Part shown: piece by piece, positions 37,132-46,190 of the stretch
Position numbering within the stretch: the first letter of the stretch is position 1
Layout: each line of letters starts with the position of its first letter
Source: Fischerella sp. CENA71
GTDB taxonomy: Bacteria > Cyanobacteriota > Cyanobacteriia > Cyanobacteriales > Nostocaceae
Reading direction: 5' to 3'
Assembly: GCA_024239075.1 (NCBI GenBank)
Contig: JANBVI010000027.1
Coordinates: 248,001-312,000, forward strand
Length of the DNA stretch: 64,000 nucleotides
Translations under genes and position numbers: made by a program
The notes under the pieces: generated by a model
Databases searched by the model: none
What the model was told of the DNA's origin: nothing
The model's input: only the letters and a program-made list of their open reading frames with translations

Positions 37132-38055
37132 CTAATTGGTATGGCTAGTAGTGTTATAACGAACCCTAGTCCCTGCCCACAATAACTTTTCTCGTAGCGT
37201 CTGGTAATAGGAGTTGTTCTCCCGCAAAATTATAAACTTAGCTCGACACTCAGCCATTCGTACGTCTACGCGATGTCCAGGCCAAATCGAAGTAGCTAAC
37301 ACGCCATCCATCCATAGTTTAGTACTCAAATCGTAATCACCCAATGGCCAAATACTGACAACAGAACCAGGGGGTAAGACGAAGGGACGATTAGAAAGAC
37401 TCATCGGACAAATGGGACTGACAGTGAGTGCTTCCATACCATCATGTACAATTGGACCACCAGCAGAAACGGTATAACCAGTAGAACCTGTAGGTGTAGA
37501 AACTATTAATCCATCTCCTACATATTGATCTACCACCTCGCCGTCAATTTCCATCTCCAAAATAGAAGTTATCATGCGATCGGCAGAAGCAGGTTTGACA
37601 CACATTTCATTCAAAGCCAAGTAGCGTTCACTTACAGGTTCTAAATTACTACCATGGCCTTCATACACTGCTGCTTGCACCATCATTCGGCGTTGAATAG
37701 CATAACGATCTTCAAACAGCCGTTCCCAAACTTTTTCCGTATCCTGAAACTCTTCTACTGACTCAGTTAAAAACCCCAAATGACCACCCACATTTACTCC
37801 TAAAATGGGTACGCCAGCTGGGGCTAAATGTCTGGCACCGGTTAAAACAGTACCGTCACCACCAAGTATCAATGCCAGGTCGATTGGTTGTCCAGCCGAA
37901 GCCAAAAATACTGGGTAAGGATTATCCTTAGCCCCGCTTGGTCCCACTAATACATGACATTGGTGATTTTCTAGTTGCTTTGCACAAATTTCTGCCCAGC
38001 GCTTACTTTGAGCATCTCTTGCTTTATAAGCAATAATTACCTTTTTAAGGTCCAC
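37132..38055 (-). CDS. nadK: NAD kinase
   Basis: About 307 residues from GTG 38055, giving the conserved N-terminus DLKKVIIAYKARDAQSKRW; an ATG at 38121 would overlap ndhE by 62 bp and add residues that do not fit the family. Motifs are LILGGDGTVLTGAR (GGDG), NVGGHLGFL, NEMCVKPASADRM and TPTGSTGYTVSAGGPI. It phosphorylates NAD to NADP. The gene follows ndhE after 4 bp, so NADP supply is tied to NDH-1 subunits in one transcript. A strong terminator follows. Confidence 0.93.
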   Translation of the reverse strand: MDLKKVIIAYKARDAQSKRWAEICAKQLENHQCHVLVGPSGAKDNPYPVFLASAGQPIDLALILGGDGTVLTGARHLAPAGVPILGVNVGGHLGFLTESVEEFQDTEKVWERLFEDRYAIQRRMMVQAAVYEGHGSNLEPVSERYLALNEMCVKPASADRMITSILEMEIDGEVVDQYVGDGLIVSTPTGSTGYTVSAGGPIVHDGMEALTVSPICPMSLSNRPFVLPPGSVVSIWPLGDYDLSTKLWMDGVLATSIWPGHRVDVRMAECRAKFIILRENNSYYQTLREKLLWAGTRVRYNTTSHTN

Positions 38056-38059
38056 AGCA

Positions 38060-38365
38060 TTACCATTTGAGGAGATTAAACTGCTCCATATCGACAGTAT
38101 CACGGTTGCGATAGATTGCAAGTACGATCGCTAGACCGACCGCCGCTTCTGCTGCCGCTACAGTGATGACAAACACAGTAAAAACCTGACCCTTAATCCC
38201 TGTTGGATCTAGGAAATTAGAAAAAGCCATTAAGTTTAAGTTGACAGCATTCAGCAGCAATTCAATCGACATTAATACTCGCACAGCGTTGCGGCTGGTA
38301 ATCAAACCATAAATGCCTATGCAAAACAATGCTGCTGCTAGTAACAAAAAGTACTGGAGTTGCAT
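38060..38365 (-). CDS. ndhE: NDH-1 subunit 4L (NdhE / NuoK)
   Basis: 101 residues, three TM helices, with the conserved Glu residues of the proton path in [14 protein letters not shown] and [11 protein letters not shown]. It is part of the membrane arm of the photosynthetic NAD(P)H dehydrogenase-like complex, which oxidises reduced ferredoxin and pumps protons in respiration and cyclic electron flow. Length is exactly typical. It is third from the promoter after ndhI and ndhG. Confidence 0.96.
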   Translation of the reverse strand: MQLQYFLLLAAALFCIGIYGLITSRNAVRVLMSIELLLNAVNLNLMAFSNFLDPTGIKGQVFTVFVITVAAAEAAVGLAIVLAIYRNRDTVDMEQFNLLKW

Positions 38366-38471
38366 AAATCTTCGTAACTTCTACTAAGGTTTTTTAGTTG
38401 TTAGTTATTCAGTTATCAGTTATCAGCTATATAATCATGGTTTTTCTGGTAACTGTTAACTGTTAATTAAT

Positions 38472-39080
38472 TCACTGTTCCTTGTCGCTACCAGCTGACA
38501 CCAATTCTCTGGGGCGTTCTGGCAATGTCAAAACTGTTTGTGGCAAATCAGATGAGACGACCTGTTCTGGCAAATATTCGCGACGTGCCAAAATAATTGC
38601 GCCTACCATTGCCATCAATAACAGGATAGAAGCGACTTCAAACGGTAGTAAAAAGTCACTAAAGAAATGTTGACCAATAGCAACTATGGGGTTGCCTACA
38701 GGAGTAGCAGTAGAATACGACCAGGGTGTCGCTAATACCATCGTACTCAACAGCGCAAATAGCCCTACACTCACCACAGCTGTTAGGACTTTACGCACCC
38801 AAGCAGTGGGGAAAGGAACAAAATTCTGCCGCTTATTCACCAACATAATGGCAAATAAAATCAGCACGTTCACCGCACCAACATAAATTAACAATTGCGC
38901 TGCTGCTACAAAATCAGCATTTAGCAACAGGTACAACCCAGCTATACTGGCAAAAACACCGCCCAGCATAAAGGCAGAATGAACAACGTTAGAAAACAGC
39001 ACTACACCCAGTGCTGCTCCAATCATCATTGCAGCCAATACGCCAAACGAAACAACTTGTACTCCTTCCGCTAGATTCAC
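38472..39080 (-). CDS. ndhG: NDH-1 subunit 6 (NdhG / NuoJ)
   Basis: 202 residues, five TM helices (GVLAAMMIGAALGVVLFS, LIYVGAVNVLILFAIMLV, VASILLLMAMVGAIILARRE). YVGAVNVLILFAIMLVN is the conserved TM3 containing the pi-bulge seen in complex I structures. It is a membrane-arm subunit between ndhI and ndhE. An STRR array lies directly upstream, and AGTTATC repeats lie between it and ndhE. Confidence 0.95.
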   Translation of the reverse strand: MNLAEGVQVVSFGVLAAMMIGAALGVVLFSNVVHSAFMLGGVFASIAGLYLLLNADFVAAAQLLIYVGAVNVLILFAIMLVNKRQNFVPFPTAWVRKVLTAVVSVGLFALLSTMVLATPWSYSTATPVGNPIVAIGQHFFSDFLLPFEVASILLLMAMVGAIILARREYLPEQVVSSDLPQTVLTLPERPRELVSAGSDKEQ

Positions 39081-39094
39081 TTTTTTTGTCCTTT

Positions 39095-39157
39095 GTCAAT
39101 GGTCATTGGTCATTGGTTATTTGTCATTTGTCAATGGTCATTTGTCGTTTGTCAATG
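39095..39157. repeat. nine-unit GTCATTG-type heptanucleotide array inside the ndh operon
   Basis: Nine consecutive 7-mers of the form GTCA(A/T)T(G/T), with variants GTTATTT and GTCGTTT, fill the ndhI-ndhG spacer. They would be transcribed within the operon mRNA. Confidence 0.88.
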
Positions 39158-39200
39158 GTATATACAAAGGACTAAGGACTAAGGACAAATGACTAAATAT

Positions 39201-39782
39201 TTACTTTTCTTGCTGCACGAGTTCTTCAGGGCGGGAACCTGCACGAGGTGCATCTGCTGGTAAATCGTGGGGGTCCATAACTCCCTTGGGCAGGTAAACT
39301 AATTCACGTAGGGGAGTTACAATTGGGTCATTTGTGACTTTGTAGGGGAGACGACCCAGCGCTACGTTATCGTAGTTCAACTCGTGGCGATCATAAGTGG
39401 AAAGTTCGTACTCTTCTGTCATAGATAGACAGTTTGTTGGACAATATTCCACACAGTTACCACAAAAGATACAAACACCAAAGTCAATACTGTAGTGTTT
39501 GAGCTTTTTCTTTTTGCTGGTTTTGTCAAATTCCCAATCCACTACAGGTAAGTTAATTGGACAAACCCGCACACAGACCTCGCAGGCAATACACTTATCG
39601 AACTCAAAGTGAATCCTACCGCGAAACCTTTCACTGGGAACCAATTTTTCGTAAGGATACTGTACAGTGACCGGACGTCGCCGCATGTGGTCAAAGGTAA
39701 CAGCAAGTCCCTGACCAATGTAACGCCCAGCTTCTACTGCTTCCTTGGCGTAATCACCAACTTGTTTGAGGAACTTTAGCAT
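39201..39782 (-). CDS. ndhI: NDH-1 subunit I (NdhI / NuoI), 2x[4Fe-4S] protein
   Basis: 193 residues from ATG 39782, preceded by GAGAGA; an upstream ATG (39800) and a longer frame made of repeat DNA are less likely. It has two ferredoxin-type clusters: [12 protein letters not shown] and [12 protein letters not shown]. In NDH-1 it carries clusters N6a/N6b in the peripheral arm, passing electrons toward NdhK and plastoquinone. The N-terminus [15 protein letters not shown] matches cyanobacterial homologues. Confidence 0.96.
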   Translation of the reverse strand: MLKFLKQVGDYAKEAVEAGRYIGQGLAVTFDHMRRRPVTVQYPYEKLVPSERFRGRIHFEFDKCIACEVCVRVCPINLPVVDWEFDKTSKKKKLKHYSIDFGVCIFCGNCVEYCPTNCLSMTEEYELSTYDRHELNYDNVALGRLPYKVTNDPIVTPLRELVYLPKGVMDPHDLPADAPRAGSRPEELVQQEK

Positions 39783-39800
39783 TTTTAGTGTCTCTCTCAT

Positions 39801-39863
39801 TTTGGATTTTGGATTTTGGATTTTAGATTTCAGTATCAATCCAAAATCTAAAATCTAAAATCT
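39801..39863. repeat. inverted pair of heptamer repeats between ndhA and ndhI
   Basis: TTTGGAT/TTTAGAT units (39801-39830) face AAAATCT units (39843-39863, three copies) across about 12 nt. The two halves are largely complementary and can form a long hairpin in the operon mRNA. Confidence 0.75.
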
Positions 39864-39872
39864 AAAATTGTT

Positions 39873-40991
39873 CTATCCGCCGAAGGCGACGGGAAAAGCT
39901 AGTTTCAGAGCTGCGGTTAATAGTAAATTTACTAAACCGACTGGTAATAAAAACTTCCATCCCAAGTCTAATAGTTGGTCAATGCGAACACGGGGTACAG
40001 TCCAACGTAATAGAATGGCCAAAAATACTAGGAAGTAGGCTTTAAGAACGGTCATAGTGATACCCAATGAAGCGGTGACTACTTGCAACACCGGATTGGC
40101 TTCACTAACTCCAAACCAACTAGCTAATGTGCTGATAGGAATGGGAAAATCCCAACCACCCAGGTATAAAACTGATACCAGAAGTGCTGAGAGTACGAGA
40201 TTGACGTAAGAACTGAGGTAGAACAGAGCAAATTTCATGCCAGAGTACTCTGTCTGATAACCTGCCACTAGTTCTTCTTCTGCTTCTGGTAGGTCAAAAG
40301 GCAGTCGTTCACATTCTGCTAAGGCTGCAATCCAAAAGATGAGGAAACCGACTGGTTGTCGCCAGATGTTCCATCCCAAGATACCGTAGCCAGATTGTTG
40401 ATTAACAATATCAACGGTGCTGAGGCTGTTGGACATCATGGCGATCGCCAGTACCGCCAGCGCCAAAGGAATTTCGTAACTAATTGATTGTGCTGCTGCA
40501 CGCAGTCCACCCAAAAGGGAGTATTTGTTGTTGGATGCGTACCCTGCCATCAACAAGCCAATTGGGGCAACGCTAGACAAGGCAATCCATAAGAAAACCC
40601 CAATGCTAATATCTGTAATGAGTATATTCTGTCCAAATGGCACGATGAGATAGGACAGAAAAACCGGGATTGTAACGATAATCGGACCCAGGGTAAATAA
40701 CAGCGGGTCAGATTTGCCTGGCACTACATCTTCTTTGAATACGAGCTTCAGACCATCCGCTACAGGAGCCAGCAAACCCAAAGGACCAATGTATTCAGGA
40801 CCAATCCGCTGCTGTGCTGCTGCTGAAATCTTCCGCTCAAGCCAAACACAGGTTAGAACACCCACTGTTGCACCAATAATCATCAAAATCATTGGCAGTG
40901 GCATCCAAATTGCTTTGGCTAAGTCTCCGGGTACTCCCAACTCTGTGAGAGATTGAATAAAAGTTCCTTGCAGATCAATTCCTGAATTCAT
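39873..40991 (-). CDS. ndhA: NDH-1 subunit 1 (NdhA / NuoH)
   Basis: 372 residues, about eight TM helices. Conserved family stretches: [31 protein letters not shown] (with V before A here), and the quinone-channel loop [18 protein letters not shown]. It forms the heel of the membrane arm that contacts the peripheral arm and the quinone site. It is the first gene of ndhA-I-G-E-nadK. The promoter should lie in the 458-bp spacer upstream. Confidence 0.96.
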   Translation of the reverse strand: MNSGIDLQGTFIQSLTELGVPGDLAKAIWMPLPMILMIIGATVGVLTCVWLERKISAAAQQRIGPEYIGPLGLLAPVADGLKLVFKEDVVPGKSDPLLFTLGPIIVTIPVFLSYLIVPFGQNILITDISIGVFLWIALSSVAPIGLLMAGYASNNKYSLLGGLRAAAQSISYEIPLALAVLAIAMMSNSLSTVDIVNQQSGYGILGWNIWRQPVGFLIFWIAALAECERLPFDLPEAEEELVAGYQTEYSGMKFALFYLSSYVNLVLSALLVSVLYLGGWDFPIPISTLASWFGVSEANPVLQVVTASLGITMTVLKAYFLVFLAILLRWTVPRVRIDQLLDLGWKFLLPVGLVNLLLTAALKLAFPVAFGG

Positions 40992-41449
40992 GTTTTGTTG
41001 CTCTTCAAGTCACCAATTCATGGTCGTTTACAACTATCTACACTTGTTAATAACTGTAAATTTATTCACCAACAAACACTGCATAAACTTGGCAAAAATT
41101 TAAGATTTTTTGCAATGTCCATGCCTAGTATATCGTTGGATGGGTTTTACCTCGATCAGCCAGATGTAGAGTTTCTACTTATGGTAAGAATTGAGGGGAT
41201 TGGGGATCAGGGATCAGGGATCGGGGAAGGTAGGGGTCCCCTTTGGGGATAAGGGGCAGGTGGGGCCCCCTCTGGGGAACTCGGGGCCCCCACTCCCCCA
41301 AGGGAGTGGGGATTAGGGGCGAAGGACCAACGGGGATTGAGCATGGGGCATTGGTTATTCTTCTTTGTCTCCCTGCTAAAAGCTCCCTGCTCCCTTGTCC
41401 CCTTTCCCTTGTTCCCTTTCCCCTTTCCCCTTTCCCCGATCCCTTATCC
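40992..41449. other. 458-bp spacer between gltA and the ndh operon
   Basis: The ndhA-proximal part (40992-41190) is AT-rich and should hold the operon promoter. From 41195 it becomes extremely G/C-skewed and repeat-rich, then C/T-rich with CCCTTTC 7-mers (41414-41434) up to the gltA stop. The small ORFs seen here are repeat artefacts. Confidence 0.6.
41195..41311. repeat. G-rich tract with quadruplex-capable repeats and hairpin
   Basis: The plus strand has successive GGGG/GGG runs separated by ATT, ATCA, ATCA and ATC (41195-41227). GGGGTCCCC- and GGGGCCCCC-type palindromes follow, ending in CCCCACTCCC / GGGAGTGGGG (41288-41297 / 41302-41311), a 10-bp stem with a 4-nt loop. Composition differs sharply from the flanks. 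Confidence 0.7.
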
Positions 41450-42586
41450 CTACCGTTTCTCAATTGGCATGTAAGGAATGTCGTGCAGACCGTTATATAC
41501 CTGAGTGGGGCGGAAGATCCGGTTCTCTGCGAGTTGTTCTTTCCAATGTGCTAACCAACCAGCGACACGGGCGATCGCAAATATTGGTGTGAACAAGTCT
41601 GTGGGAATACCCAGTTTTCTATACACCAAACCCGAATAAAAGTCAACATTAGGATAAATTCCCTTGTTGCCCAATTTTTCTTCTACTACCCGTTCCATCT
41701 CTTGGGCAATGTCATAGAATTTATCGTTGCCAAATTTCGCAAACAGCTTTTCTGCTAAGTTTTGCAAAATCGTAGCGCGTGGATCTTTGACTTTATAGAC
41801 ACGATGTCCAAAACCCATGATTTTGGCTTTACGTTGTAGCCGATCCTCTATATAAGAACGTACGTTGTCTACAGAGCCAATTTCTTCTAGCATTTGAATT
41901 ACTTCTTCGTTAGCTCCGCCATGTAATGGACCTCCCAAGGTTCCGACTGCACTAGCGACCACTGCATAGGGATCTGTCAGGGTGGAAGCTGTTACCCTAG
42001 CGCTAAATGTAGAAGCGTTCATTGTATGCTCTGCATGTAATATCAAGCAGACGTCAAAAATTCTTGCTGCTAGTGGATCTGGTTCTTTTTCGTTGAGCAT
42101 GTACAAAAAGTTAGCAGCGTAGTCCAAACTATCTTTAGGACGTACTGGATCGTTTCCTTTTCGCATCAACTGGAACGCTGCTATCATTGTGGGAATAGTT
42201 GCTAGCAAGCGAACTACTGCATCTCGGATATAAACAGGATTATCCAAATCACGACGTGAATAAAACAAGCCTAAAGCAGCAGCAGAGGCTTGTAGGGCAT
42301 CCATAGGGTGACCACTTTCTGGAAAGGATTTCATCATGTCACGAATGCGATATTTAATCCGCCGATGATGGCGAACTTCATCCTCAAATGCTGCTAATTC
42401 TTCTGCTGTTGGTAACTCACCCCAGATCAAAAGATAAGCAGTTTCCAGAAATGTACTTTTTTCTGCTAGTTCCTCAATCCGGATGCCACGATATTCTAGT
42501 AATCCCTTTTGCCCATCAACAAAGCTAATACTTGATTGGGCAGCAGGAATGCCTTCCAAACCAGGCCTGTATTCGCACACCATCAT
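41450..42586 (-). CDS. gltA: citrate synthase
   Basis: 378 residues, hexameric/type I bacterial-like short form. Catalytic motifs: the first His in GGPLHGGANEEV, the second in MGFGHRVYKVKDPRA, and the Asp in NVDFYSGLVYRKLGIP. It condenses oxaloacetate with acetyl-CoA at the entry of the cyanobacterial TCA pathway, which feeds 2-oxoglutarate for nitrogen assimilation. The first two codons are both ATG. It is on the same strand as ndhA but separated by the G-rich spacer. Confidence 0.95.
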   Translation of the reverse strand: MMVCEYRPGLEGIPAAQSSISFVDGQKGLLEYRGIRIEELAEKSTFLETAYLLIWGELPTAEELAAFEDEVRHHRRIKYRIRDMMKSFPESGHPMDALQASAAALGLFYSRRDLDNPVYIRDAVVRLLATIPTMIAAFQLMRKGNDPVRPKDSLDYAANFLYMLNEKEPDPLAARIFDVCLILHAEHTMNASTFSARVTASTLTDPYAVVASAVGTLGGPLHGGANEEVIQMLEEIGSVDNVRSYIEDRLQRKAKIMGFGHRVYKVKDPRATILQNLAEKLFAKFGNDKFYDIAQEMERVVEEKLGNKGIYPNVDFYSGLVYRKLGIPTDLFTPIFAIARVAGWLAHWKEQLAENRIFRPTQVYNGLHDIPYMPIEKR

Positions 42587-42698
42587 GGCAACACCATCTG
42601 ATTTTTAAAGATTTGACCAGGCTAACTTACCAGAAATAATTATTGCTATAACAGTATTCCTGGTCGCACAAATTCTTTACGGAATTGTGGAAAAACTG

Positions 42699-43193
42699 TT
42701 AGAGCAAGTATTTGGGTGGCGTCAACCAAAACATCTGACCACGACCCAAAACAGAGCCTGTTTCTGGTACCTTTACACCGATCATACCTGCTTTTTTCAG
42801 CACCAAACGTTCTTTGACTTCCCCCCAAACAATAATTTCTGCCCAATTGCTCAAACACGGTTCATGTCCAACCAAAGCCAATTGGGTATTTGGTGCAAAA
42901 TTCTTTGGCTCTAACCAGTTTACAACCCAACTATAGATATGACCATCAGGGACTAGATGAGTACATTCTTCCATCTGCGAACTCAATCCAGCTGCCATAA
43001 GTATATCTGCTGTTTGTTTTGCTCTCACTAAAGGACTAGTTACTATTAAATCAAAATTCAAACCCAACTTTTTTAAGCGTCGAGCAACTTTTTCTGTTTT
43101 TTGCAGCCCCTCTTTTGTGAGTTGTCTTTCTTCGTCTCTGATGTCGTTGGTTGCTGCTTCAGCAATGCCATGACGAATTAAGTATAGTTCCAT
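42699..43193 (-). CDS. sixA: phosphohistidine phosphatase SixA family
   Basis: 164 residues, histidine-phosphatase fold. It has the N-terminal catalytic LYLIRHGIAEA (RHG), VTSPLVRAKQTADIL and LALVGHEPCLSNW with the second His. SixA dephosphorylates phosphohistidine on HPt domains or PTS proteins. It is 112 bp upstream of gltA on the same strand and divergent from the broken gene at 43249. Confidence 0.88.
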   Translation of the reverse strand: MELYLIRHGIAEAATNDIRDEERQLTKEGLQKTEKVARRLKKLGLNFDLIVTSPLVRAKQTADILMAAGLSSQMEECTHLVPDGHIYSWVVNWLEPKNFAPNTQLALVGHEPCLSNWAEIIVWGEVKERLVLKKAGMIGVKVPETGSVLGRGQMFWLTPPKYLL

Positions 43194-43248
43194 TATTTTA
43201 GTTTTTAATGCTTAATCAAGCACTTTACAGCAAAAGTTATTGCTGGGA

Positions 43249-43621
43249 ATGATTCGTCACATTGTAGTTGCCTTAGCTTTAGTGTTGGGAAGTTGTATTG
43301 CGATCGCTCCTAAAGCATTTGCTGGCGGTACAGTCAATTTTTTTCTGTGCAAGACTTGCAAACTTTATTTGACGTTCCGGCTGAATTTGATATCAATGAT
43401 TATGCTGTGCGCTTACTTCCACCTTGGTTAAAAACTCCAGTACCGCAGGAATTTAGCGAACCCCAAGAAGCAGGAAATCCCAATCGCAATATTGGGAAGC
43501 CCACACCAAATCAAAGATTATGGTGTGGGAGAATGTCATCGGCAAGCCAGCTTTACCTGGTAATTTGCAATTAGAAGAATCTTCTCAATCATTTCAAGAA
43601 ATTAATCTCCAGCAAAATTAA
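43249..43621 (+). pseudogene. small secreted protein gene broken by two -1 frameshifts
   Basis: Reading starts at ATG 43249 with a clear signal peptide (MIRHIVVALALVLGSC ... PKAFAG). Coding sense moves to the next frame at a run of seven T (43338-43344), continuing SVQDLQTLFDVPAEFDINDY. It moves again near the CCC at about 43477-43482, continuing SQYWEAHTKSKIMVWENVIG to a TAA at 43619-43621. Adding one T and one C restores a continuous protein of about 124 residues. Both breaks are at homopolymers, so sequencing error is as likely as real decay. I do not recognise the family. Confidence 0.65.
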
Positions 43622-43705
43622 ATCAAGTCAGACGAAAGAAACATAACGCAAGTTACGAAAAGAAAACACACACTAAACCTTTACCAATGACAAGTGACAA
43701 ATAAC

Positions 43706-45004
43706 TTATTCTGATTGAATTGGGTTATCTTTGGGGTTAACTAATCTCAGCAGCTTTTGCTTAATTTGGGTATCGAAAACTTCCCACTTCATTTTTGCAT
43801 AAGCAGAATTCTCGTTACTGCCTGATAAGAAACCCATAGGAATTTCAAAACCACCTGCACTGGTGCGTCCACCGCCAAAAAATCGACCACTGCTATCTTG
43901 TCCAAAAGCTTCTTTGATAAACTCATCAGGATCTAGGGTAAGTTTAGTGGTTCTCAAGGAGCCTACAACCACTTCTAATTCTTCGTCTTCATCGTGAACA
44001 ATACCGTAAACTAGGGCAGTGTGGACGTTTTCTTCGGTGACGAGAAAATCCGCGGCTTGGGGAATGGCGTCTCTGTCGTCGTAGCGCAAGTAACCGACTC
44101 CAGCAATGGAAAAGTTGTTTTGAACAATACGGTTTTTGAGCGATCGCTCAATCACATCCATTACCCGTTTAGAACGGTTAGCTTGCAGTATGGCGTTAAG
44201 TAGCTGAGCATCGTAAAATCTGCTCAGATAGCCTGCTGCCATGAAATCTTCTTCTTTGGCTTGCATCAGCAGGTTGGTATCTGAACGCAAACCATGCATC
44301 AAGGCAGTGGCACATTTGACATGCTGGTTGATACTGCTATCTAATGGCAGTAACCCTGCTTGCAAATACTGAGTAAAAATTGTTGCTGTGGCTCTGACCG
44401 CAGGACGAATATCAACAAATTCTGATTTGAGGTCTCCTTGTAAATTGTGATGGTCAATGACTGCCATCAGTGGAATTCCTGCCTGTTGCACCACTGGCAC
44501 TAATCCAGAGGTGGTTCCTTGGTTATCAATTAAGACATAACCTTGGTAAGAAGACAAATCTTTGGTTTTAAGGTTAGGCAGCGAACATCGAATTGCTGGT
44601 AAACCAGTTAGCTTCACAAGCGCTATATTTTCCTGATGGCTGAGAGTGCCAGCATAGACTATCTCGCATTTAATATCATACTGTTGAGCGATTAACAGGT
44701 AAGCCCAAGCAGAAGAAAGAGCGTCTGGATCTGGAAAATCTTGCAGAATTATTAACTGGCGATCATGACAGTGTGCAAGCATCAGCTGACGCAATTCTTC
44801 TGATTTCTGTAGTGTCACAGAATTGGCACGCTGACCTAGAGAATTGCCTCCTTCTGTTGATGTTATCGTTCCAGCTGACTGCCTGATGAGTGAAGCATCC
44901 AAAGACTCTTTGTCTATGTCTACCTCATCCGGATTCGCTTCTGGAGTTGGATCTGTCGTCAATGGCAATCTCTCAAACTGAGTAAGGGAAGAATGAAACT
45001 GCAT
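43706..45004 (-). CDS. DHH/DHHA1 phosphoesterase (NrnA/RecJ-like)
   Basis: 432 residues. After an ~80-residue variable N-terminus comes the DHH domain: LQDFPDPDALSSAWAYL (motif I), LIDNQGT, AVIDHHNLQG (DHH motif). The DHHA1 domain has the GGGRTSAGGFEIP nucleotide-binding loop. Family members degrade short RNA oligonucleotides, pAp or cyclic-dinucleotide products. The N-terminal extension is Asp/Glu/Ser-rich and unassigned. The nested stem structure at 45265-45365 lies upstream, in its possible leader. Confidence 0.85.
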   Translation of the reverse strand: MQFHSSLTQFERLPLTTDPTPEANPDEVDIDKESLDASLIRQSAGTITSTEGGNSLGQRANSVTLQKSEELRQLMLAHCHDRQLIILQDFPDPDALSSAWAYLLIAQQYDIKCEIVYAGTLSHQENIALVKLTGLPAIRCSLPNLKTKDLSSYQGYVLIDNQGTTSGLVPVVQQAGIPLMAVIDHHNLQGDLKSEFVDIRPAVRATATIFTQYLQAGLLPLDSSINQHVKCATALMHGLRSDTNLLMQAKEEDFMAAGYLSRFYDAQLLNAILQANRSKRVMDVIERSLKNRIVQNNFSIAGVGYLRYDDRDAIPQAADFLVTEENVHTALVYGIVHDEDEELEVVVGSLRTTKLTLDPDEFIKEAFGQDSSGRFFGGGRTSAGGFEIPMGFLSGSNENSAYAKMKWEVFDTQIKQKLLRLVNPKDNPIQSE

Positions 45005-45430
45005 AGTAGATAGTTTGTACAGTGTGGCGTGGTATTAAGTTCAACAATCAAGACTACAACCAGCAAATCACTGGTTTAGCCACACTATCTCGATCTTCGC
45101 AAAAATCAATGAACTTGAGAATGTATATATGGGTCTATTTTTTCTACATCTATTTGGTGAATAACCGAAGTATGCTTTATCTATAAATGAATTTGCTGTA
45201 TCTACTATATTCTGGCAAATTCAAAAATTGAACTACTTGCTAAAACAGCAAAATATGTTATGATGACGAGGTTGGTTAAAAATCGGCAATAAAACTTTAC
45301 AAACTCCTACGCCAGCTTGTAAAGAGGTAAATAGCCGATAACAAGCCAAGAAAACCAACCTCGTCCACACTTGGTGAACAGCAAAAGCTATAAAAAACTT
45401 TTACCGATTGATATTAAACAAAGGTAATTG
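45005..45430. other. 426-bp spacer between the HNH and DHH genes
   Basis: AT-rich, with no ORF. Its main content is the nested stem structure at 45265-45365, described separately. Both flanking genes are on the minus strand, so the spacer is 3' of HNH and 5' of the DHH gene. Confidence 0.6.
45265..45365. ncRNA. candidate structured RNA element: three nested helices
   Basis: Outer stem GACGAGGTTGGTT (45265-45277) with AACCAACCTCGTC (45353-45365), 13 bp perfect. Middle stem ATCGGC (45282-45287) with GCCGAT (45334-45339). Inner stem CTTTACAA (45295-45302) with TTGTAAAG (45317-45324), closing a 14-nt loop. No T-tract follows on either strand, so it is not a simple terminator. It could be a small RNA, a leader element of the DHH gene, or a MITE with 13-bp ends; the strand is undetermined. 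Confidence 0.5.
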
Positions 45431-45928
45431 TTAAAGACCTATAACATACTTTTGCCACTCCTTGTGTGTTCCAGTTTTGAGATGCTTTGTCACCTCAAAG
45501 TACAAACTGCTGTAGGGTCTGCGAGGTTGATGGCGTAGCAGCATATGTGCTTCATGGGGGGTACGGCAACCCTTTTTAACATTGCAGCGGACACAAGCTG
45601 TAACAATGTTTTCCCAAGAATCTCCTCCTCCACGCGATCGCGGTAACACATGATCTAATGTCAGCTCATCTCCTGTGTAGCCACAGTATTGACAAGTGTG
45701 ACCATCCCGATGCAATATGTTCCGACGTGTCAGAGGAATTTCTTTATAGGGAACTCGGACATAGTGGCGTAATCGGATTACCGTTGGAAGCGGAAAACCG
45801 GAGTAGAGAAACTTGCCATTGTGCTCTACACGCTCTGCCTTACCCTTGATTAATAGAACCGCAGCACGACGCCAGCTCGTGATGTTGAGCGGTTCATAAG
45901 AGGCGTTCAGTACTAAAACCTTCCCCAT
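45431..45928 (-). CDS. HNH endonuclease family protein
   Basis: 165 residues. The N-terminal part (VLVLNASYEPLNITSWRRA) is a well-conserved cyanobacterial arrangement. The HNH motif runs CQYCGYTGDELTLDHVLPRS ... NIVTACVRCN, with two CxxC zinc knuckles. The protein is likely a genomic, non-mobile HNH nuclease: it carries no intron or IS signature next to it. The biological role is not known. Confidence 0.85.
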   Translation of the reverse strand: MGKVLVLNASYEPLNITSWRRAAVLLIKGKAERVEHNGKFLYSGFPLPTVIRLRHYVRVPYKEIPLTRRNILHRDGHTCQYCGYTGDELTLDHVLPRSRGGGDSWENIVTACVRCNVKKGCRTPHEAHMLLRHQPRRPYSSLYFEVTKHLKTGTHKEWQKYVIGL

Positions 45929-46124
45929 TGATAATCGTTCGAGGTATTAGTTTTACATATATTAACACATAATATACTCTGGTTCGGTAATGAGAATAAA
46001 TTATACTGCTGAATTTTTGGTTATATGGGCTAATTATGACCATGTTTAACTAAACCTAATCCTGCTATTAGCTCTTGTGTTATTGACACGATGAGCAGTA
46101 AACTTCTGTGATTATTCCAGAGTG

Positions 46125-46161
46125 ACTTTCAGCAATATGAATAAGTATATAAGCTGAAAGT
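46125..46161. promoter_or_regulatory. 9-bp stem hairpin upstream of alr
   Basis: ACTTTCAGC (46125-46133) and GCTGAAAGT (46153-46161) are perfectly complementary around a 19-nt AT-rich loop. The hairpin ends 30 nt before the alr start, so it could lie in the 5' UTR or overlap an operator; its function is not known. Confidence 0.4.
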
Positions 46162-46190
46162 AGAACAGTGGTGTGATAGGAGTAAACAGG

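Noticed and set aside
41179-41592. Several small ORFs in the G-rich and C-rich spacer
   Set aside because: Composition is repeat-driven (Gly/Arg/Pro/Ser), on both strands, with no conserved motif.
45431-45928. HNH gene as a homing endonuclease of an intron, given the nearby stem structure
   Set aside because: The stems do not resemble group I or II catalytic cores, the element does not interrupt a gene, and this HNH type is a stand-alone conserved cyanobacterial gene.
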